52,501 nucleotides of DNA from Oscillospiraceae bacterium (GCA_022768545.1 JALELV010000063.1:1-52501), one strand, 5' to 3'. Numbered from the stretch's first letter, positions 15,086 to 24,248 are shown. Made by a program: numbers and translations. Notes: generated by a model not told the origin, from the letters alone.

Positions 15086-15724
15086 ATGGAACGCAAAACC
15101 ATCAAAATTCACTCTCCGAACTGTAATGTGGATCTGAAAGTGATCCCGGGACACTTTGCTACCAACCACTCTCACATCAACTACTACATCGACATGACCA
15201 CCCTGAAGACGCGCCAGAGCGAGGCCGAGGCCATTGCCAAGAGCCTGGTGAGCAAGTACATGTCGAATACGATCATCGACACCATCGTCTGCCTGGACGG
15301 CACCCAGGTGGTGGGGGCGTTTTTAGCCAAGGAGCTGGGCCGCGCGGGTTTTATGTCCATCAATGCCCACCAGACCATCTATGTGGTGACGCCGGAATAT
15401 AACTCCAACAGCCAGATGATCTTCCGGGACAATATCCAGCCCATGATCACCGGCAAAAACGTGCTGCTGCTGATGGCCTCCGTTACCACGGGCCTCACCA
15501 TCGGCAAGAGCGTGGAGGCGATCCAGTACTACGGCGGCCATTTGGCGGGGATCTCGGCTATCTTCAGCGCGCTTTACGCGGTGGATGGCTACGCCGTCAA
15601 CTCGGTGTTTACCCTGGCGGATCTTCCCGATTACCAAACCTTTAAATACCAGGACTGCCCCCACTGCAAACGAGGGGAGAAGATCGACGCCCTGGTCAAC
15701 AGCTTTGGGTACTCCCGGCTGTAA
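15086..15724 (+). CDS. Orotate phosphoribosyltransferase-like protein
   Basis: The 212-residue product has the type I phosphoribosyltransferase fold pattern. The segment NVLLLMASVTTGLTIGKSVEAI (from residue 125) aligns to the PRPP loop VLLVDDVxTTGxT, but the two acidic residues are replaced by Met130-Ala131. The C-terminal tail carries CPHCKRG, a zinc-finger-like knuckle not found in ordinary PyrE. It is a single-gene unit with its own promoter, leader hairpin and terminator and is not in a pyr cluster. Substrate binding without catalysis, or a different base as substrate, is possible; do not assume orotate as the substrate. Confidence 0.75.
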   Translation: MERKTIKIHSPNCNVDLKVIPGHFATNHSHINYYIDMTTLKTRQSEAEAIAKSLVSKYMSNTIIDTIVCLDGTQVVGAFLAKELGRAGFMSINAHQTIYVVTPEYNSNSQMIFRDNIQPMITGKNVLLLMASVTTGLTIGKSVEAIQYYGGHLAGISAIFSALYAVDGYAVNSVFTLADLPDYQTFKYQDCPHCKRGEKIDALVNSFGYSRL

Positions 15725-15767
15725 ATCTTTTTTCGACATACCTGTTTTTCAGTTCTCCCAATACTGT

Positions 15768-15815
15768 AAAAGCCGCAGGGCGCGGGCATTTTTTGCCGGC
15801 GCCCTGTGGCTTTTT
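15768..15815 (+). terminator. Intrinsic terminator after the PyrE-like gene
   Basis: A 15-bp stem (AAAGCCGCAGGGCGC with GCGCCCTGTGGCTTT, one wobble pair) with further pairing in the loop is followed by TTTTT. Confidence 0.85.
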
Positions 15816-15829
15816 GGATGAAGATGTAC

Positions 15830-15890
15830 TATAATAAAACAAATTGCCGTGATAATGGAAAAGGCTCTTGTCGAAATGTAAACGTTTACC
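15830..15890 (+). promoter_or_regulatory. -10 box and cre/LacI-type operator
   Basis: A perfect TATAAT (15830-15835) without a clear -35 box is followed by TGTAAACGTTTACC (15877-15890). This matches the catabolite-response (cre) consensus in all but its last base and is the kind of palindrome bound by CcpA/LacI-family regulators. Its place downstream of the start site suggests repression by roadblock. The context ATGTACTATAATAAA recurs at the promoter-like site near 33430-33445. Confidence 0.5.
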
Positions 15891-15908
15891 AACGAAAGGA
15901 TGAAAGCT

Positions 15909-17256
15909 ATGCAGCAGCAGATCGGCGCCTGGTACGGGAAATACAGCGAAGAGGTGACAGCCCTCTCCCGGGAACTGTGGGAGTACCGGGAGGCGTCCCT
16001 GACGGAGTTTAAGACCTGCAGGGCCGCTGCCCGGTTTATGGAGAGCAGGGCTTTGCGGTAAAGCAGGTGCAGGCGCAAAACCTCGGCGGGGAGCCCAACA
16101 CCGTGGTGGCGCGGTGGGGCGAGGGAAAACCGGTCATCGGCTTTTTGGGGGAATTGGACGCCCTGCCGGGCCTGGGACAGGAGGCGGTGCCCTGCCGGGC
16201 GCCGCTGGACGGCCCCGGACACGGCTGCGGGCACAACTTGATGGGGGCGGGCACCGCGGCGGCGGCCTGCGCCCTTAAGGCCGCCATGGAGGAAGAGGGG
16301 CTTTCGGGGACGGTGGTCTACATCGGCTGCCCCGCGGAGGAGACGCTGCAGGGGAAGGTATACCTGGCGCGGGACGGCTATTTCGACGGGATGGATCTCG
16401 CTTTGGTGTGGCACCCCGGCGCCGCGGATATGAACTTCGGGGAGATGGAAATGAACGCCATGACCAGCATCCTCTATAAGTTTTACGGTACCACCGCCCA
16501 CGGGGCCCACCCCTGGGAGGGGCGCAGCGCCCTGGACGCCGCGGAGCTCACCAGTGTGGGAAGCCAGTACCTGCGGGAGCATATGACCGACAAGTGCCGC
16601 ATCCACCACGTCTACCACGCGGCGGGCGAGCAGCCCAACATCGTACCGGATTTCGCCTCCATCTACTTCTACATCCGCTCTCAGGACGACTACAACGAGG
16701 AGCTGGTGCGCAGGATGAATCTGATCGCCCAGGGGGCCGCCACCATGACCGAGACCCGTCTGGAGATGGAGATGAAAACCTCCTGCCACGGGTATTTCTG
16801 CAACCACACCCTGGCCAAATATACCTACGAGGCGGCACTGAAGATCCCCCCTCTCACCTATGAAAAGGAGGACTTCGATTTTGCCCGCGAGCTCTACCGC
16901 AGCGTCACGGGAAAGGACTGCCCGGACCCGGAGAACGTGATCCCCACAGCGCCCAAGAAGCCGGACGGCGTGGTGCAGTACTGCTTTGGAAGTACCGATG
17001 TGGGAGAAGCCTCCTACGTGCTGCCCACCATTCAGATGTACGACTGCGGCCAGGTGCGGGATATGCCCTCCCACCACTGGAGCATCACCGCCGGGTCCGG
17101 TACGGCGATAGGACAGAAGGCGATGCTGTACGCCGGAAAATTTTGGCGTAGACAGGTTACGACGCCCTGAAGGACCCCAGGATCATCGAGGAGAGCTGGG
17201 CGGAGTTCCGGGAGAAATTCGGTACAGATAAGCCCTATGTCTGCCGGCTGAAATAA
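15909..17256 (+). pseudogene. AbgB-like M20 amidohydrolase with frameshifts
   Basis: The reading starts with ATG at 15909 after AAAGGA and stops at TAA near 16060. The missing continuation (GFAVKQVQAQNLGGEPN onward) resumes in another frame at about 16048, as if one G was lost from a G run. It runs to a TGA at 17168-17170, and a second shift near 17135-17155 restores the expected tail, GYDALKDPRIIEESWAEF to VCRLK, ending at TAA 17256. The main frame shows M20 metallopeptidase features (GELDALPG, GHGCGHNLMG, HPGAADMNF, STDVGEASYVLP) like AbgB, which cleaves p-aminobenzoyl-glutamate. Either the gene is decaying or the sequence has two indel errors; an intact protein would be about 448 residues. 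Confidence 0.8.
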
Positions 17257-17277
17257 GCCCGGCGGCGGGCGGAACAG

Positions 17278-17316
17278 AAAAAGGCTCTTTGGCCCGCGGG
17301 CCAAAGAGCCTTTTGG
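17278..17316. terminator. Bidirectional terminator
   Basis: GGCTCTTTGGCCC and its complement form a perfect stem flanked by A-runs and T-runs. It serves the amidohydrolase gene on the plus strand and the MATE gene on the minus strand. Confidence 0.9.
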
Positions 17317-17344
17317 TTTTGACAGACCGGGCGGACACCGGCTT

Positions 17345-18724
17345 TCAGCCTTCGCCCGAAGAGGAGGAACGGGCGGCGCAGCGGCGCAGCCAGCCTCCGT
17401 GCAGGTAGTAGACGATGAACAGCGCGGCGGTGATGAACCAGGTGATGGGGTAGCTGAGCAGCAGGGTGGAGAGCTCCCGCCGCAGGGGAAAGGCAAAGAG
17501 GATCCAGAGGATGCGCAGCACGCAGGCGCCGCCGCAGGTCATCAGCATGGGAGCCAGGGCGTCCCCTGCCCCCCGCACCGTACCGGAGAGGATCTCCACA
17601 AAAACAAAGAGGAAATAAAAGGGAACGGTGTAAAATACCATGTGGGCGCCGATGGACGTGACCTGGGCATCATCGGTAAAGATGCGGAAGAGCGGCTCCC
17701 GGAAGAGACAGACAAGCAGGCTCACCGCAAAGGCGGTGCCCAAAGACATACCCAGGCATACCCGGACGCTCCGGCGCATCCGGTCAAACAGCCCGGCCCC
17801 GAAGTTCTGCCCCGCAAAGGTGGTGATGGCGATGCCATAGGCCCCCAGGATCATCCAGAAAAAGCTGTCCACCTTTCCAAAGGCAGTCCAGGCGGCGATG
17901 GTGTCGGTGCCGAAGGAGTTGATGCAGGACTGGATCATGATGTTGGAGATGGCGTACATGTTGGACTGGATACCGGCGGGAAAGCCCACCCGCACGATCT
18001 CCCGAAGGGCGGTGGGATGAAAGCGGACCTCACTCCAGGAAAGATGGCAGACCGCGCGGTCCCGCATGAGGGAGAGGACCGCCAGAACGGCGCTGATGAC
18101 CTGGGAGACGGTGGTGGCCACCGCCACACCCAAAACGCCCAGCTCCAGCCCCACCACCAGCACAAGATCCAAAACAATATTGGCAAGGCAGGCGACGATC
18201 AAAAAATACAGCGGGCGCCTGGTATCTCCAATGGCCCGGAGCACGGCAGCCCCCACATTGTACAGAAAGGAAGCGGGCATGCCTAAAAAATAGATCTGCA
18301 GATAGGTCCGGGCATCTCCGATGATGTCAGCGGGAGTTCCCATGGCGCGCAGGGCCATGGGGGAGAAAAGAACGCCGAGCACCGTCATGGCAGCCCCTCC
18401 CGCCAGGGCCAGAGCCACAGAGCAGTGAACCGTTCGGCCTACCTCCCCGTACCGCTGAGCGCCGTAGTGCTGTGCCACCGCAACGGTGACGCCGGAGGAG
18501 AGCCCCACAAAAAGATTGATAAAAAGGTTGAGGATGGTGCCTGTGGTACCGCCCACGGCTGCCAGAGCCTCTTTGCCCACAAAGCGCCCGACGATCACGG
18601 CGTCAGCCGTGTTGTAGAGCTGCTGAAAGAAGGTGCCCAGCAGAATGGGAAAGAAGAGGGTCAGCAGCTGTTTCCAGATAGCCCCCTGAAGGATCTCGTT
18701 GCCCGTGTCGGTTCCAGTCTGCAT
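17345..18724 (-). CDS. MATE-family efflux transporter
   Basis: The 459-residue integral membrane protein has about twelve hydrophobic helices in two halves and MATE signatures near the start (FFPILLGTFFQQLYNTADAV, GRFVGKEALAAVGG) and in the second half (AIAWT-like IAAWTAFGKVDSFFW, GQNFGAG). Such proteins export cationic drugs or metabolites using Na+ or H+ gradients; the substrate here is unknown. It is a single-gene unit: its own promoter lies at 18779-18807 and AGGAG sits ten bases before the ATG. Confidence 0.92.
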   Translation of the reverse strand: MQTGTDTGNEILQGAIWKQLLTLFFPILLGTFFQQLYNTADAVIVGRFVGKEALAAVGGTTGTILNLFINLFVGLSSGVTVAVAQHYGAQRYGEVGRTVHCSVALALAGGAAMTVLGVLFSPMALRAMGTPADIIGDARTYLQIYFLGMPASFLYNVGAAVLRAIGDTRRPLYFLIVACLANIVLDLVLVVGLELGVLGVAVATTVSQVISAVLAVLSLMRDRAVCHLSWSEVRFHPTALREIVRVGFPAGIQSNMYAISNIMIQSCINSFGTDTIAAWTAFGKVDSFFWMILGAYGIAITTFAGQNFGAGLFDRMRRSVRVCLGMSLGTAFAVSLLVCLFREPLFRIFTDDAQVTSIGAHMVFYTVPFYFLFVFVEILSGTVRGAGDALAPMLMTCGGACVLRILWILFAFPLRRELSTLLLSYPITWFITAALFIVYYLHGGWLRRCAARSSSSGEG

Positions 18725-18778
18725 ATCGATAACGCTCCTTTGCCCCGTGGCCGGCCGGCCCTGTATAAAACGAAGAAT

Positions 18779-18807
18779 ATTTTATGCCGCGCGGGGGCCA
18801 AAGTCAA
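18779..18807 (-). promoter_or_regulatory. Sigma-A promoter of the MATE gene
   Basis: TTGACT and TAAAAT with a 17-base spacer on the minus strand, just downstream of the luxS terminator. Confidence 0.75.
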
Positions 18808-18858
18808 GCGCCGGGAGAAAAACAGCCCAAAGGGCAGACAAAGAGCACCGGGGGGATG

Positions 18859-18920
18859 AAAAAGGCCGCGCCGGCAGAGAGGGAGCTCATACCCCTCTGG
18901 CCGGCACGGCCTTTTTTATT
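18859..18920 (-). terminator. Terminator after luxS
   Basis: A long stem (CCGTGCCGGCCAGAG pairing with CTCTGCCGGCGCGG, minor mismatches) closed by GGCC arms is followed by a T-run on the minus strand; it separates luxS from the MATE promoter. Confidence 0.8.
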
Positions 18921-18942
18921 TACTCCCCCAAGGGACGCGCTT

Positions 18943-19413
18943 TTATTTGCCGTATTCGTAGCGGAGCATCTCCGGCGTCCAGCCCTTCAGGACGTCCGCC
19001 ATATCCCTGGCATAGGTGTGGGCCGCGGCGAGGTCGTGGTTGAGATAGTTGCCGCACTCGCGGGAATACTGGGCCCCGGGGATAGGCCCTTCAAAGGAGG
19101 CGATGAAATCCATGGATTCCCGCACCAGGCCGATGACCTGTGCCGGGGTGAGGCTGTCCCGCACCAGGAAGTAAAAGCCGGTGCGGCAGCCCATGGGCCC
19201 CACGTACACCACCTGGTCGGAAAAGGGCGTGTTGCGCACATAGGTGGCAAAGAGGTGCTCAAAGGTGTGGATGCCCGCGTTGTCCAGGTAGATCCCCGCG
19301 TTGGGGATGGTCATGCGCAGGTCGTAGGTCACCACATCCCCGTCGATGCGGGAGGTGTAGAGTCCCTTTTTCAGAGTGTCGTGGTCGATGCAGAAGCTGG
19401 CGATCTGTTTCAT
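18943..19413 (-). CDS. luxS: LuxS, S-ribosylhomocysteine lyase
   Basis: The 156-residue metalloenzyme splits S-ribosylhomocysteine to homocysteine and the autoinducer-2 precursor DPD, so it serves methyl-cycle recycling and possibly signalling. Metal ligands are His49 and His53 in HTFEHLFAT and Cys120 in RECGNY; Glu52 is the catalytic base and Cys76 in GCRTGFY the catalytic cysteine. AAGGAG precedes the ATG. It lies 39 bases after nagZ without a separate visible promoter, so the two are probably co-transcribed. Confidence 0.97.
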   Translation of the reverse strand: MKQIASFCIDHDTLKKGLYTSRIDGDVVTYDLRMTIPNAGIYLDNAGIHTFEHLFATYVRNTPFSDQVVYVGPMGCRTGFYFLVRDSLTPAQVIGLVRESMDFIASFEGPIPGAQYSRECGNYLNHDLAAAHTYARDMADVLKGWTPEMLRYEYGK

Positions 19414-19452
19414 GCGGTTTCTCCTTTCGGCCGCAAGACCGGGGGCCCCGGT

Positions 19453-20634
19453 CTACGGCAGCAGATATTCTTTTTTGAGGGCAAGGACGCGGAGAAAGCT
19501 CTCTTCCACCCGGCTGCGGGGCAGGCTGCCGTTTTCTAACGCAGCCTCCAAAGCGGCGAGAGCCTGGCGGGCATTTTCCGCCCCGTGACCCACCAGCACC
19601 ATATCCGCCCCGGCGGATATGGCTTTTACCGCCGCCTCACCGGGGGAGTACCGGCCGGAGACGGCCCCCATGGTGATGTCGTCGGTGATGATGGCGCCGT
19701 CGTAGGAAAGCTCCTTCCGCAGCAGGCCCTGCAGTATGGCAGAGGAAAGGGTGGCGGGTTCCTCCACGTCCAGCTGGGGCAGCAGGATATGGGCGGTCAT
19801 CAGCATGGGGATCCCCTCCTCTGCCGCCCGGGCAAAGGGGATAAGCTCGGTCTGCCAGAGCTCTTCCGGGCTTTTGTCCACCACGGGGAGCTCTGTATGG
19901 GAATCTGTCGCGGTGTCACCATGGCCGGGAAAGTGTTTCCCCGCGGCGATGACCCCCTCTGACCGCAGCCCCGCCGCCATGGCAAGGCCCATCCGGGCCG
20001 CTTCGTCGGGGTTTGAGGAGAAGGAACGGCTCCCGATCACAGGGTTTTGAGGGTTGGAATCCACATCCAGGACAGGCGCAAAGTCGAGGTTCAGCCCCAG
20101 CGCCCCCATAGACCGTCCGACGGCGGCTCCGTGGTCAAAGGCCTTCTGCGGGTCTTTGCTTTCCCCGATGCTTCGGGCCGAAGGGGAGCGCCCCACGAGG
20201 GAGGGCAGCCGGGAGACCTTTCCTCCCTCCTCATCCACGGCGAGGAAAAGCGGCAGCGGCAGGGAAACGCTCTGCAGAGCCTGAACGGCTGCCCTCCCGG
20301 CCTCGTCGTCCGGAAGGTTTTTGGCATAAAAGATCACACCGGATGGGGAGAGCTCTTCCGCCAAAGCGGGGAGGTCGTCCTCCGGTTCAAAGCCGATGAT
20401 CATCAGCTGGCCCAGCAGTTCCCGGTCGGTGAGGGTGCTCAGCAAAGGCTCCTCCGGCTGGGGAGAGCCCGGGGAGGAAGACGAGGAGGAAGACGCTTCC
20501 GGCGCCGCGGTACCGCCCTGGGAGGAGGGCTCCGCCACGGAGGCGGCGGAGACGGGGGTTACCTCCTCCCCCGCCCCGCACCCCGTCAAAAGCAGAACAA
20601 AGACAAGGAGAAGGGCAAAAAAGCGGCGCATCAC
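19453..20634 (-). CDS. nagZ: NagZ-like beta-N-acetylhexosaminidase lipoprotein
   Basis: A 393-residue GH3 glycosidase that removes N-acetylglucosamine from muropeptides. The signal peptide ends with LLTGC (lipidated Cys19), followed by a Ser-rich linker to about residue 60, so the enzyme is tethered on the outer face of the membrane as in Bacillus. KHFPGHGDT at 233-241 holds the His/Asp dyad typical of NagZ, and ITDDITMGA supplies the nucleophile at about Asp318. The start may be GTG at 20634 or the adjacent ATG; both follow AGGAG. A role in wall turnover is inferred. Confidence 0.93.
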   Translation of the reverse strand: MMRRFFALLLVFVLLLTGCGAGEEVTPVSAASVAEPSSQGGTAAPEASSSSSSSPGSPQPEEPLLSTLTDRELLGQLMIIGFEPEDDLPALAEELSPSGVIFYAKNLPDDEAGRAAVQALQSVSLPLPLFLAVDEEGGKVSRLPSLVGRSPSARSIGESKDPQKAFDHGAAVGRSMGALGLNLDFAPVLDVDSNPQNPVIGSRSFSSNPDEAARMGLAMAAGLRSEGVIAAGKHFPGHGDTATDSHTELPVVDKSPEELWQTELIPFARAAEEGIPMLMTAHILLPQLDVEEPATLSSAILQGLLRKELSYDGAIITDDITMGAVSGRYSPGEAAVKAISAGADMVLVGHGAENARQALAALEAALENGSLPRSRVEESFLRVLALKKEYLLP

Positions 20635-20640
20635 GAAAGG

Positions 20641-20971
20641 CTCCTTTTATAATTTCAAATTTCCCGATCAAAGGCAGAAACGGTCAGCAAAGCTCCGCCG
20701 GGGCGGCTTTTCCCGGAACAAAATAATCCTTAAAGATACCGCTGAAGCCGGCGGCCCTGCCCGGCCAAAGAAGGCCTCTTCCGGGCTGCTCAGACAGACA
20801 AGGGAGGGATGCTGAGCGGCACTGCTCATCCTGCCGCTGATAACCGGCCTGTACCGATAGATTTGACCTTCCGCGTTCCAGGCGCCGACGCTCATTTCAC
20901 AGCAGGTCTTTATGCCGCCTTCAAAAGCGTCGGCTGCACCCTGGGCGGATGAGGGCTTCTGCCGTGTTTTT
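20641..20971. other. Intergenic stretch downstream of aspS, possible structured RNA
   Basis: About 330 bases without a convincing gene. On the minus strand CCAGG.GC.GCCGACGC (about 20924-20945) can pair with GCGTCGGCGCCTGG 35 bases later, GCGGCA pairs with TGCCGC across ten bases, and GGCC-TTCTTT-GGCC forms another hairpin. A frame starting MSVGAWNAEGQIYRY (about 75 residues) lacks a ribosome site. In Bacillus subtilis the 6S RNA gene bsrA sits beside aspS, which makes a non-coding RNA worth testing; I could not confirm 6S features. Confidence 0.3.
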
Positions 20972-21007
20972 AAAAAGGCGGGGCGCCGCCGAAGGCCGCG
21001 CCCCGCC
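20972..21007 (-). terminator. Terminator after aspS
   Basis: GGCGGGGCG pairs with CGCCCCGCC around a loop with further GC pairs, followed by TTTTT on the minus strand. Confidence 0.85.
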
Positions 21008-21013
21008 GGGGGA

Positions 21014-22804
21014 TCATTCTTTTTCCGGGAGCACCACGGCGACGGAAAGATCCCGCAGGCTCTTCTCGTCCACCGGGGAGGGGCAGCCGGACATGAGTTC
21101 GCTGGCATTCTGTACCTTGGGGAAGGCGATGACCTCCCGCAGGCTCTCGGCTCCGGTCATGGTCATGGCCAGGCGGTCCAGCCCGATGCCCGCGCCTCCG
21201 TGGGGCGGGGCGCCGTAGTGGTAGGCGTCCACCAGGAAGCCGAACTTCGCCTCGATCTCCTCGTCAGTGAGGCCTAGGGCCTGGAACATCTTCTCCTGCA
21301 GCTTGTAGTCGCTGATGCGGATGGAGCCGGAGCAGAGCTCCACGCCGTTGAGCACCAGGTCGTAGGCTTTGGCGCGGACAGAGGCGGGGTCGGTATCCAG
21401 ATACTCCAGACATTCCTCCAAAGGCATAGTGAAGGGATGGTGCATGGCCACCCATTCCCCGGTCTCCTCATCCTGCTCGAAGAACGGGAACTCCACGATC
21501 CAGAGGAAGTTGAATTTGTCCTTGTCGATGAGCTCCAGGCGGCGGCCCAGGGTATTTCTCAAAGCGCCCAGTACCGGCAGGGTGACTTTGTTTTTATCGG
21601 CCACGATGAGGGCGACGTCACCCTGGGCAAGGCCCAGCCGCCCGGAGATGGCGTCCATCTCCTCCGGCTTCATGAACTTGCCGAAGGAGCAGGCGGGCGT
21701 CTCCTCCACCCAGCGGATGAAGGCGAGGCCTTTGGCCCCGATGCCTTTGGCCTCTTCGGTGAGCTTGTCGATCTCCTTGCGGGTGAGAACGGAAGCAGCT
21801 CCCTTGGCCACGATGGCGCGGACGGAGCCGCCGCCGGCCACTGCCCCGGAAAAGACGCCGAAGCCGCAGTCCTTCACCAGGTCGGAGAGGTCGGTGATCT
21901 CCATGCCGAAACGGGTGTCGGGCTTATCACTGCCGTAGCGTTCCATGGCCTCCCGGTAGGTGAGGCGGGTGATGGGGGTGGCGATATCCCGGCCCAGCAC
22001 CTCCTGGAACAGGCGGTGGACATAGCCCTCCAGCATCTCCAGGATATCGTCCACGTCCACAAAGGACATCTCCAGGTCCACCTGAGTGAACTCCGGCTGG
22101 CGGTCGGCGCGCAGGTCCTCATCCCGGAAGCAGCGGGCCAGCTGGATGTAGCGGTCGAAGCCGGAGAGCATGAGCAGCTGCTTATAGATCTGGGGGGACT
22201 GGGGCAGAGCGTAGAAGCTGCCGGGGTGTACCCGGGAGGGCACCAGGTAGTCCCGGGCGCCCTCGGGGGTGGATTTCATCATCATCGGGGTCTCGATCTC
22301 CAAAAACCCGTTCTCGTAAAAATAACTGCGGGTCACCTGGGCGATCTTGTGCCGCAGCATGATGTTCTGCTGCAGGGTGCGGCGGCGCAGGTCCAGATAC
22401 CGGTACTTGAGCCGGAGCTCCTCCTTGACATTTGTCTTGTCGGTGATCTCAAAGGGAGGGGTCTGGGCCTGGGAGAGGATCCTCAGCTCCACGGCGAAGA
22501 TCTCGATATCGCCATTTTTCATCTCGGCGTTTATCGATTCACGCTTTCTCACCACGCCGCGGGCCATGAGGACATACTCGCTCCGGGCGCCCGCCGCCTT
22601 CTCAAAAACGGCGCGGTCGGTGGAGTCGTCAAAGGCCAGCTGCACCACGCCGGTGCGGTCCCGCAGGTCGATAAAGATCAGGTTGCCCAGGTCCCGGGCC
22701 TTCTGCACCCAGCCGGCCACCACGACCTCCTTGCAAATGTCCTCGGCGGTCACTTCGCCGCAGTAATGGGTGCGTCTGAGACCCTTCATGCTGTCTGCCA
22801 TCAT
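21014..22804 (-). CDS. aspS: Aspartyl-tRNA synthetase
   Basis: The 596-residue class II synthetase charges tRNA-Asp. It has the N-terminal anticodon-binding OB domain (VAGWVQKARDLGNLIFIDLRD), the bacterial GAD insertion domain in the middle and motif 3 near the end (GGAGIGLDRLAM). The start is ATG at 22804, seven bases after AGGAAG; the open frame further upstream lies in the hisS-aspS junction. It is transcribed after hisS with a 49-base gap and should share its T-box control. Confidence 0.96.
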   Translation of the reverse strand: MMADSMKGLRRTHYCGEVTAEDICKEVVVAGWVQKARDLGNLIFIDLRDRTGVVQLAFDDSTDRAVFEKAAGARSEYVLMARGVVRKRESINAEMKNGDIEIFAVELRILSQAQTPPFEITDKTNVKEELRLKYRYLDLRRRTLQQNIMLRHKIAQVTRSYFYENGFLEIETPMMMKSTPEGARDYLVPSRVHPGSFYALPQSPQIYKQLLMLSGFDRYIQLARCFRDEDLRADRQPEFTQVDLEMSFVDVDDILEMLEGYVHRLFQEVLGRDIATPITRLTYREAMERYGSDKPDTRFGMEITDLSDLVKDCGFGVFSGAVAGGGSVRAIVAKGAASVLTRKEIDKLTEEAKGIGAKGLAFIRWVEETPACSFGKFMKPEEMDAISGRLGLAQGDVALIVADKNKVTLPVLGALRNTLGRRLELIDKDKFNFLWIVEFPFFEQDEETGEWVAMHHPFTMPLEECLEYLDTDPASVRAKAYDLVLNGVELCSGSIRISDYKLQEKMFQALGLTDEEIEAKFGFLVDAYHYGAPPHGGAGIGLDRLAMTMTGAESLREVIAFPKVQNASELMSGCPSPVDEKSLRDLSVAVVLPEKE

Positions 22805-22853
22805 ATCAGTTCTTCCTTTCCCGGGAAATACCCGGATCTGTATCGTGATAAAA

Positions 22854-24179
22854 TCAGAGCTCCATGCCCTCCACGGCCTCGGTGAGCTCCGCAAAGCCGG
22901 TGTGGTAGAGGTAGCTCATCAGGCTGTCGTCGTCGCTGTCGTCCAGGCTGAGCTTTACCTGCGCGGTGTCGCCGGTGAGCATGTTCTTTACCTTGATGAC
23001 GCCGGAGGCAAGCTCATTGTCGCCGATGACGGCGCTGTACTGGGCCCGCAGCTTGTCGGCGTATTTCATCTGGGCCTTTACCGAACGGCCCATCAGGTCG
23101 CACTCGGCCCGGAACCCCTCGGCCCGCAGGCCGGATACCAGAGACGCCGCACAGACCGCCGCCTCATCTCCCATGCTGCCCAGATAGATCTTGCAGGGAA
23201 CGGGCTCCGGGAAGGGGCTGCCGGAATGTTCCATCACCAGAAGAAGCCGCTCCAGCCCCATGGCAAAGCCGATACCGGTCATTTTGGGGCCGCCCAGCTG
23301 CTCGATGAGGCCGTCGTAGCGCCCGCCGCCGCAGACGGTGCCCTGGGCGCCGATGTTGCCGGAGACAAACTCAAAGACAGTTTTGGTGTAATAATCGAGC
23401 CCCCGGACGATGGTGGGGTTGACGGTATAGGCCACGCCCATGGCGGTGAGGCGGCGCTTGAGCTCCTCAAAATGGGAGGAACAATCCTCACAGAGAAAAT
23501 CCAGCACGGTGGGAGCGCCTTTGGCGATCTCCCTGCAGATGGGGCTCTTGCAGTCCAGAAGCCGCATGGGGTTTTTCTCCAGCCGGTCTTTGCAGGTGTC
23601 GCAGAGCTCCTCCCGGTGGGCGCCGAAGTGAGCCCGCAGGGCTTCGTGGTATTTGGCCCGGCAGACAGGGCAGCCGATGGAGTTTATCTCCAGCGAGATC
23701 TCCTTGAGCTCCAGGCGCTTAAAGATCTCGTTTACCATGGCGATGACCTCGGCGTCGGCGGCGGGGGAGTCGGCCCCCAGCATCTCGCAGCCAAACTGAT
23801 GGAACTCCCGCAGGCGGCCCGCCTGGGGCTTTTCGTAGCGGAAGCAGGAGATCAGGTAGGAAAGCTTGACCGGCAGGGCCTCGGTGAGGAGCCCGTGCTC
23901 AATGGCGCTGCGCATCACGCCGGCGGTGCCCTCCGGGCGCAGGGTGATGGAGCGGTCCCCTTTATCCCGGAAGGTATACATTTCCTTCTGCACCACGTCG
24001 GTGGTGTCCCCTACCGAGCGGTTGAACAGCTCGGTGTGTTCAAAGGTGGGGAACCGGATCTCCCGGAAGCCGAACAGCTCAGCGGTCTCCCGGGTCACCC
24101 GTTCCACATGCTGCCATTTCCCGGTCTCGCCGGGCAGAATATCCTGTGTGCCGCGGGGGCCTTTTGTCAAAATTGCCAT
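22854..24179 (-). CDS. hisS: Histidyl-tRNA synthetase
   Basis: The 441-residue class II synthetase shows PRGTQDILPGE at the start, TLRPEGTAGVMR (motif 2 region), the histidine-binding GLDYYTKTVFEF and motif 3 GIGFAMGLERLL. A cysteine-rich CDTCKDR...CKSPIC segment in the insertion, also seen in other clostridial enzymes, may bind metal. The ATG at 24179 has AAAGGA at proper distance; an ATG three codons upstream would lie directly on the ribosome site. It sits behind a T-box leader and before aspS. Confidence 0.96.
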   Translation of the reverse strand: MAILTKGPRGTQDILPGETGKWQHVERVTRETAELFGFREIRFPTFEHTELFNRSVGDTTDVVQKEMYTFRDKGDRSITLRPEGTAGVMRSAIEHGLLTEALPVKLSYLISCFRYEKPQAGRLREFHQFGCEMLGADSPAADAEVIAMVNEIFKRLELKEISLEINSIGCPVCRAKYHEALRAHFGAHREELCDTCKDRLEKNPMRLLDCKSPICREIAKGAPTVLDFLCEDCSSHFEELKRRLTAMGVAYTVNPTIVRGLDYYTKTVFEFVSGNIGAQGTVCGGGRYDGLIEQLGGPKMTGIGFAMGLERLLLVMEHSGSPFPEPVPCKIYLGSMGDEAAVCAASLVSGLRAEGFRAECDLMGRSVKAQMKYADKLRAQYSAVIGDNELASGVIKVKNMLTGDTAQVKLSLDDSDDDSLMSYLYHTGFAELTEAVEGMEL

Positions 24180-24248
24180 GGGATCCATCCTTTCTTTTTT
24201 GCTTTGCCGGATTTATCCTGGGGGCCTGCCCCAAAAGGATTTGGCGGA

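Noticed and set aside
20668..21108. 146-residue frame across the aspS end and the following gap
   Set aside because: It begins inside aspS in another frame, has no ribosome site and crosses the aspS terminator.
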